Shown here in pieces: positions 43,450-46,794 of a DNA stretch of 46,794 nucleotides. Source of the DNA: Hyphomonadaceae bacterium (lineage in GTDB: Bacteria; Pseudomonadota; Alphaproteobacteria; Caulobacterales; Aquidulcibacteraceae); the NCBI GenBank assembly GCA_016791385.1, contig JAEUMR010000059.1:1-46794 (forward strand), written 5' to 3'. Under the pieces are notes generated by a model. It ran no database searches. It was given only the letters and a program-made list of their open reading frames with translations, and was not told the origin of the DNA. The translations under genes and the position numbers were made by a program. The number at the start of each line of letters is the position of its first letter. Position 1 is the stretch's first letter.

Positions 43450-43859
43450 CGCTACTCCTTCGGACACGTGGGCGATTCGGAGAGACTCTAGAACATACCA
43501 GACCTCCATGCAGGATCGGGATACACTGGTCGATCCTGACCAGCTTCGACCTAACGAAATTTGTAGACGAGGGTTGTCAACGCGCTCAAGCGGTCGAACC
43601 GCTGACCGACGGGCGCGCTCCACGAGCGTCCGCTATGGCGGTGCTCAGTGGGATCGCTGGTTTCTGAAAATGCCCCACTAGAGGCGCCAGCCCGATCCTT
43701 AGCCCTGTGGTCGACGCCGCCGGCAGGCGCGTCGACTTTTCGGTGGACGCCCTGCGGCCCGACATCTTCCAATCGGCCATCGCGCGCAGTGGACGGCAAG
43801 GGTCGCGCGCCAGCGCGGCGCGGCAGCGCTCGCCCTTGCCACCCACGAGCACGATGGCA
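43450..43859. promoter_or_regulatory. Regulatory gap between relaxase and NTPase genes
   Basis: 410 bases with no supported gene. Close to the NTPase start, CAGGATCG (43511-43518) and CGATCCTG (43531-43538) form an inverted repeat, while CTGGTC (43526-43531) and GACCAG (43538-43543) form a second, mutually exclusive one; both lie 60-95 bases upstream of the ATG in its leader or promoter. A third palindrome, AGCGGTCGAACCGCT, is at 43589-43603. Frames of about 80-90 codons here are Arg/Pro-rich and lack ribosome sites. Confidence 0.5.
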
Positions 43860-45587
43860 TCACCGACTAAGATCGAGGCCGCGCACCAAGGTCTTCACCA
43901 GCTCATGCTTGGTCGGCTCGCGCGACGGCCCTCGGCTCGGCATCGCTTTGAACGCCACCTCATCGCCAGCCTTGATGTCGCTGCCGCGTCCCAGGTTGTG
44001 AACGAGGACATCGCGTCCGCGCTCCAGCACCGCCGCTCGCCCAGCGAACAGCTCCTTGACCTCGCGCACCCGCCAAGACTCGCCTTCTCGCGCTAGCTCA
44101 CGCCCATCGCCGCGCCCGCGTTGGTCGCCCTCGCGCTCCAGCTCTACACGCCGCAACTCCTCGCGCGCGCCGTCACGAAAGTAAAACTTTCCGCTCGGAC
44201 TGCGTGCGCCAAAGCCGTTGGCTTCCAGAACACGAGCGCGGTCATTCAGCGCCTGCACGACCTCGGGGCACTCCGGTAGTCGCCGCGCCTCGCCCCGCGC
44301 CTGGCGGTCAAGCTCACGATCCAGCTCGGTCTCGGCCCTCGCCGGTATTTGCGCATCCAGCCCATGAAACGACAGCCGCTCGACCGCTGCGCGCTTGCCT
44401 TCTGGCGCCAGCGCCACCCACGACCCACGCTGGAGATCTGAGATGCGCTCCGTCGAGGTGTTGAGCACCACGCGCCCTCGTTCCGGCGTCTCGATCACCA
44501 GCACCGCCCGATCGGGGGCCTCACCACGCGGGCCAAGCTCCATCACCTTGCCCGCGACCCGCCCCATACGCGGCTCATAGAGCCGCCCACGCGCCAGTTC
44601 GCGCCGCACATCGAGCGGACGTGCTGCTTCTAAGCGCTCTTTCCAGTCGCGCTCAAACCGCAGCACGTTGCGCCGCACTTCCTTAGCCAAGCCAAGCCGC
44701 GCCAATTCCTGAGCACGCGCCCTCATCGCGTTGGCGAAGGCCGCATTCCGCTCACGCCCAAGCCTTTGCAGAAGCACTTCACGCTTCTCGCCGAGCTCCT
44801 GCTCGATCGCCCGATCCAGCCGATTGAAGCCTCGCGCCTCGACCTCACGATCGAGCCGCAACCGCTCATCCGCAATCGACCGTTCCCCCAGACGCTCCGT
44901 CGCCACATCCCGCGCCACTTCCCTCAGCCCGTGCGCCACGTATTCGCGCGGCAACAACAGCTCCACCCCGTCGCGCCGCACACCCCGCACAATCACATGC
45001 GCATGCGGATTGTCGGTGTTGTGGTGATCCACCGCCATCCAATCGAGCTCGACGCCCAGCTCCCGCTCCATCCGCGCCATCGCGTCCCTTGTGTAGCCCT
45101 TGAGATCGCCATCCTCCTCGATCAGCCGCGCCCCACTCTCCGGCGCCAGCATCACCCGGAAATGGCGTTTATCGTTCTCCGCCCAATCCCGTAGCCGATC
45201 GCGCGCGCCTTCCACCTCGTCCTTGCTCCGGTCGTAGAAATGTCCCTGCTCGCCCTCGCGCGCAGCGCCGTCGCGCTCAAGATAGCTCGCGTGGGCCAGC
45301 AGCTTGCCGCCGCCGCTGCCGCCCCCTGCGGCGTGTTTCCGGAAACTGACCTTCACCACTGCGCGCTGACGCGGATCGCTCGCCAGCGGACGTGGGCTTG
45401 ATCCAAGCGAGCTGCCGCCGCCGATCTTTTTGCCGTGCAGCGCTTTGCTGAGACGCGCGCCCAACACGCCGCTCGTGCCACGTCCGGTCTTGCTCGTGCG
45501 CGCAAAGCCGACGCGTCCGCGCAACTCATCGTCAATCGGTTGGCGCAACGCAGCGCGTGCGAGAGATGAAAAGGGCTCGTCTGTCAT
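43860..45587 (-). CDS. MOBP-type relaxase (VirD2-like, DUF3363)
   Basis: Nicks oriT and pilots the transferred strand in conjugation. 575 residues. The relaxase domain has a candidate catalytic Tyr 102 in LLAHASYLERDG and the metal-binding three-His motif in DHHNTDNPHAHVIVRG (His 188/189, 195, 197), the NPHAH signature of MOBP/VirD2-like proteins. After about residue 300 comes a Arg/Glu-rich DUF3363-type C-terminal region with GRVAGKVMELGPRG and WRVREVKELFAGRAAVLERG. It is divergent from the TraG-like gene across a 277-base AT-rich gap. Ribosome site is weak. Confidence 0.88.
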   Translation of the reverse strand: MTDEPFSSLARAALRQPIDDELRGRVGFARTSKTGRGTSGVLGARLSKALHGKKIGGGSSLGSSPRPLASDPRQRAVVKVSFRKHAAGGGSGGGKLLAHASYLERDGAAREGEQGHFYDRSKDEVEGARDRLRDWAENDKRHFRVMLAPESGARLIEEDGDLKGYTRDAMARMERELGVELDWMAVDHHNTDNPHAHVIVRGVRRDGVELLLPREYVAHGLREVARDVATERLGERSIADERLRLDREVEARGFNRLDRAIEQELGEKREVLLQRLGRERNAAFANAMRARAQELARLGLAKEVRRNVLRFERDWKERLEAARPLDVRRELARGRLYEPRMGRVAGKVMELGPRGEAPDRAVLVIETPERGRVVLNTSTERISDLQRGSWVALAPEGKRAAVERLSFHGLDAQIPARAETELDRELDRQARGEARRLPECPEVVQALNDRARVLEANGFGARSPSGKFYFRDGAREELRRVELEREGDQRGRGDGRELAREGESWRVREVKELFAGRAAVLERGRDVLVHNLGRGSDIKAGDEVAFKAMPSRGPSREPTKHELVKTLVRGLDLSR

Positions 45588-45864
45588 CGCGAATTCTTCG
45601 CTTCATGCGGCGCAAACAAGTTTCTTTGCGCGCCATCCAACTTGCCGAAAGCATAGCAAAACCAACGATCAAAACCAACACAATTCGCCCTTTATCTTGC
45701 TGTAATCGTTTGGTTTTGCGATCATGCTTTTGTTGTACAAGATGATGTTAGGCGCGACAAAACATGCGTACGTACGATCATTTACGACACATTCGATCTG
45801 AACAATTGCACGGGCAGAAACTTGTGTTGTGCGATGCGGGCGCCTTGTTTCGGAGGCATGTCCC
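45588..45864. other. AT-rich divergent region, candidate oriT
   Basis: The most AT-rich stretch of the window, between divergent relaxase and TraG-like genes. Features: GCAAAACCAACGAT (45656-45669) and its near-inverse ATCGTTTGGTTTTGC (45705-45719), one base inserted, 35 bases apart; AAAACCAAC repeated directly at 45658 and 45671 (13-base period); palindromes TTGTACAA (45733-45740) and CGTACGTACG (45767-45776). Inverted repeats and short direct repeats beside a relaxase gene are usual for oriT. The nic site cannot be identified by eye. Confidence 0.55.
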
Positions 45865-46794
45865 GTGATCTGGTTGACGCATCTGCGCACGATCGTGATC
45901 GCATTAAGCGCGTTCACGTTCTGCTGCGGATTGGTCACGCAGATGATGGCGCGCGCATTGGGCTATGACGCAGCACTTGGCCCGCCCCTGCTCGATTTGG
46001 GGAGCCTGCGCCTCTATGCGCCGTTCTCGTTCTTGAGCTGGAGCGTTGCCTGGACGTCCGTCGCGCCATCGCTCCTTGTCGTGTCGCTCGGCCTTGCGCT
46101 CGTGTGTGCACTAGCGGCGTATGCGGTGGCGATTGTGGTCGCCAAGCTTGAACCGATCGCGCTCGCCGAACCCTCGCCCTGGCGCGATTTGGCCTCGTGG
46201 CATGAGATGGGACATTGCGGGCTATTGCGGGACGAGGGCTTGGCGCTGGGCGCCGTGCGTCGTCATGCATGGGCCAAATACCGAACCGTGCGCAGCGAAG
46301 CGCGTGCTTGCGCCTTCCTCGGAAAACCGGAGCACACGGATGATGCTGTCTTAGCCGCGCTCAGCTCTTGGGCCGGGTCGCTGGTACTCGTCGATGCGCG
46401 CGGGACCTTGGCTGAGCGGATCGGCCGCGACAGCGTTTTGCGGTTCGCGCCGGGACGCTGCGACGCGACCGCGATCAATCCCCTGCTTGCCCTTCGCACC
46501 GGCCTCAACGCCTGGAATGACGCACGCCAGCTCGCCGGCGCCCTCCTCGCCAATACCTACGAAGTGCCGCAAACCGCCATCGACGCCTTTGCGCTCCTCA
46601 TGCTCGATCAGCTCCTCTGCGCCCCACTTGAAGCGCGCATGCTTGCGAGCCTTCGTCATCGCCTGATCGATCGGGCAGCGCTCGTCGCCAATCTCTGTAG
46701 CCGCTGGAGTCCAGAGCCCAAAGCAGATGCCGCGCCCGCGTTCTGGGAGATGGTGCGCGTTGCCCGGGCGCAGCGCGCGGACCCGGATCTGGCG
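45865..46794 (+). CDS. TraG/VirD4-like coupling protein, P-loop degenerate, partial
   Basis: Open from a GTG at 45865 (GGAGG 8 bases upstream) for 310 codons to the window end. Residues ~7-30 and ~55-95 are membrane helices around an ALGYDAALGPPLLDLGSLRLYAPF segment resembling the TraG coupling protein of alphaproteobacterial conjugative elements; GHCGLLRDEGLALGAVRR and later FAPGRCDATAINPLLALR align in order with the TraG core. Where TraG has its Walker A (A-P-T-x-S-G-K-G), this protein has FLGKPEHTDDAVLAALSSWAGS, and the expected DxKGE is VDARG (176-180). So it looks like a TraG relative without ATP binding; a start-proximal frame error is unlikely because the frame is continuous. Confidence 0.7.
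   Translation, partial: MIWLTHLRTIVIALSAFTFCCGLVTQMMARALGYDAALGPPLLDLGSLRLYAPFSFLSWSVAWTSVAPSLLVVSLGLALVCALAAYAVAIVVAKLEPIALAEPSPWRDLASWHEMGHCGLLRDEGLALGAVRRHAWAKYRTVRSEARACAFLGKPEHTDDAVLAALSSWAGSLVLVDARGTLAERIGRDSVLRFAPGRCDATAINPLLALRTGLNAWNDARQLAGALLANTYEVPQTAIDAFALLMLDQLLCAPLEARMLASLRHRLIDRAALVANLCSRWSPEPKADAAPAFWEMVRVARAQRADPDLA

Larger units (their letters stand above)
35363..46794. mobile_element. Putative integrated conjugative/mobilisable element (partial)
   Basis: From the tRNA-Pro(GGG) 3' end to the window end the content changes: three excisionase/AlpA-type HTH genes, an XRE regulator, an insertion sequence, a very large nuclease-STAND NTPase, a relaxase and a TraG-like gene, with almost no housekeeping genes. 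tRNA-linked excisionase genes plus relaxase and coupling-protein genes indicate an integrative element. No integrase and no second att repeat are seen, so the element must extend right of the window, or be partly decayed. Confidence 0.75.

Noticed and set aside
43586-43852. Minus-strand frame of 88 codons just after the relaxase gene
   Set aside because: No ribosome site, no recognisable fold, and a competing frame in the same place is equally open.
1-46794. CRISPR array, rRNA operon
   Set aside because: No regularly spaced direct repeats and no rRNA-like conserved segments were seen.

Overview
The window is GC-rich chromosomal DNA from an alphaproteobacterium, perhaps a member of the Caulobacterales or a relative. 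I infer this from the complex I gene order, the DUF2842 protein, class I PHA synthase, COX15-type heme A synthase, DUF3363-type relaxase and overall codon use; no rRNA is present to fix the taxon. Nothing here could be checked against a database, so family names rest on motifs and remembered family features.

Region 1 (1-13180, minus strand) is the NADH dehydrogenase (complex I) operon nuoA-B-C-D-E-F-G-H-I-J-K-L, read right to left, with nuoL cut by the window start. Most junctions overlap or nearly touch. Small non-nuo genes are embedded in it: an NTF2/SnoaL-like gene between D and E, a two-helix membrane protein between E and F, and a YciI-like gene plus a dienelactone-hydrolase-like gene between F and G. 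A plus-strand lipoprotein gene with a duplicated Pro-Gly block lies just before nuoG.

Region 2 (13341-24130) holds a P-type cation ATPase, a 2OG-Fe(II) hydroxylase, tRNA-Asp, a possible lysozyme-inhibitor-like lipoprotein, a coupled pair (ThDP enzyme plus FAD-linked D-lactate dehydrogenase-like oxidase), tRNA-Val, a class III CoA-transferase, a TauD-family dioxygenase, tRNA-Pro(UGG), a DUF192 lipoprotein and tRNA-Glu. A fragment of a second tRNA-Asp sits beside the ATPase gene.

Region 3 (24131-35210) is housekeeping: recJ, hom and a class I aminotransferase in one direction, a small lipoprotein, phaC on the plus strand, a 690-base non-coding stretch full of inverted repeats, then argC, rpsI, rplM and ctaA on the minus strand, and a DUF2842 gene.

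Region 4 (about 35285-46794) looks like a mobile element joined to the 3' end of tRNA-Pro(GGG). It carries two excisionase/AlpA-type HTH genes at the tRNA edge, a third HTH gene, a divergent XRE regulator with a palindromic operator candidate, a frameshifted IS110/IS1111-type insertion sequence with recognisable inverted repeats, a 1524-residue protein that appears to fuse a nuclease-like N-terminus to a STAND-type NTPase and a long helical-repeat C-terminus (a candidate anti-phage sensor), a MOBP-type relaxase, an AT-rich divergent intergenic region that is the best oriT candidate, and the start of a TraG/VirD4-like coupling protein whose P-loop is missing. No integrase is visible, and the far end of the element lies outside the window. 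The nuclease-STAND gene, the degenerate TraG and the IS110 non-coding end are the most interesting observations.
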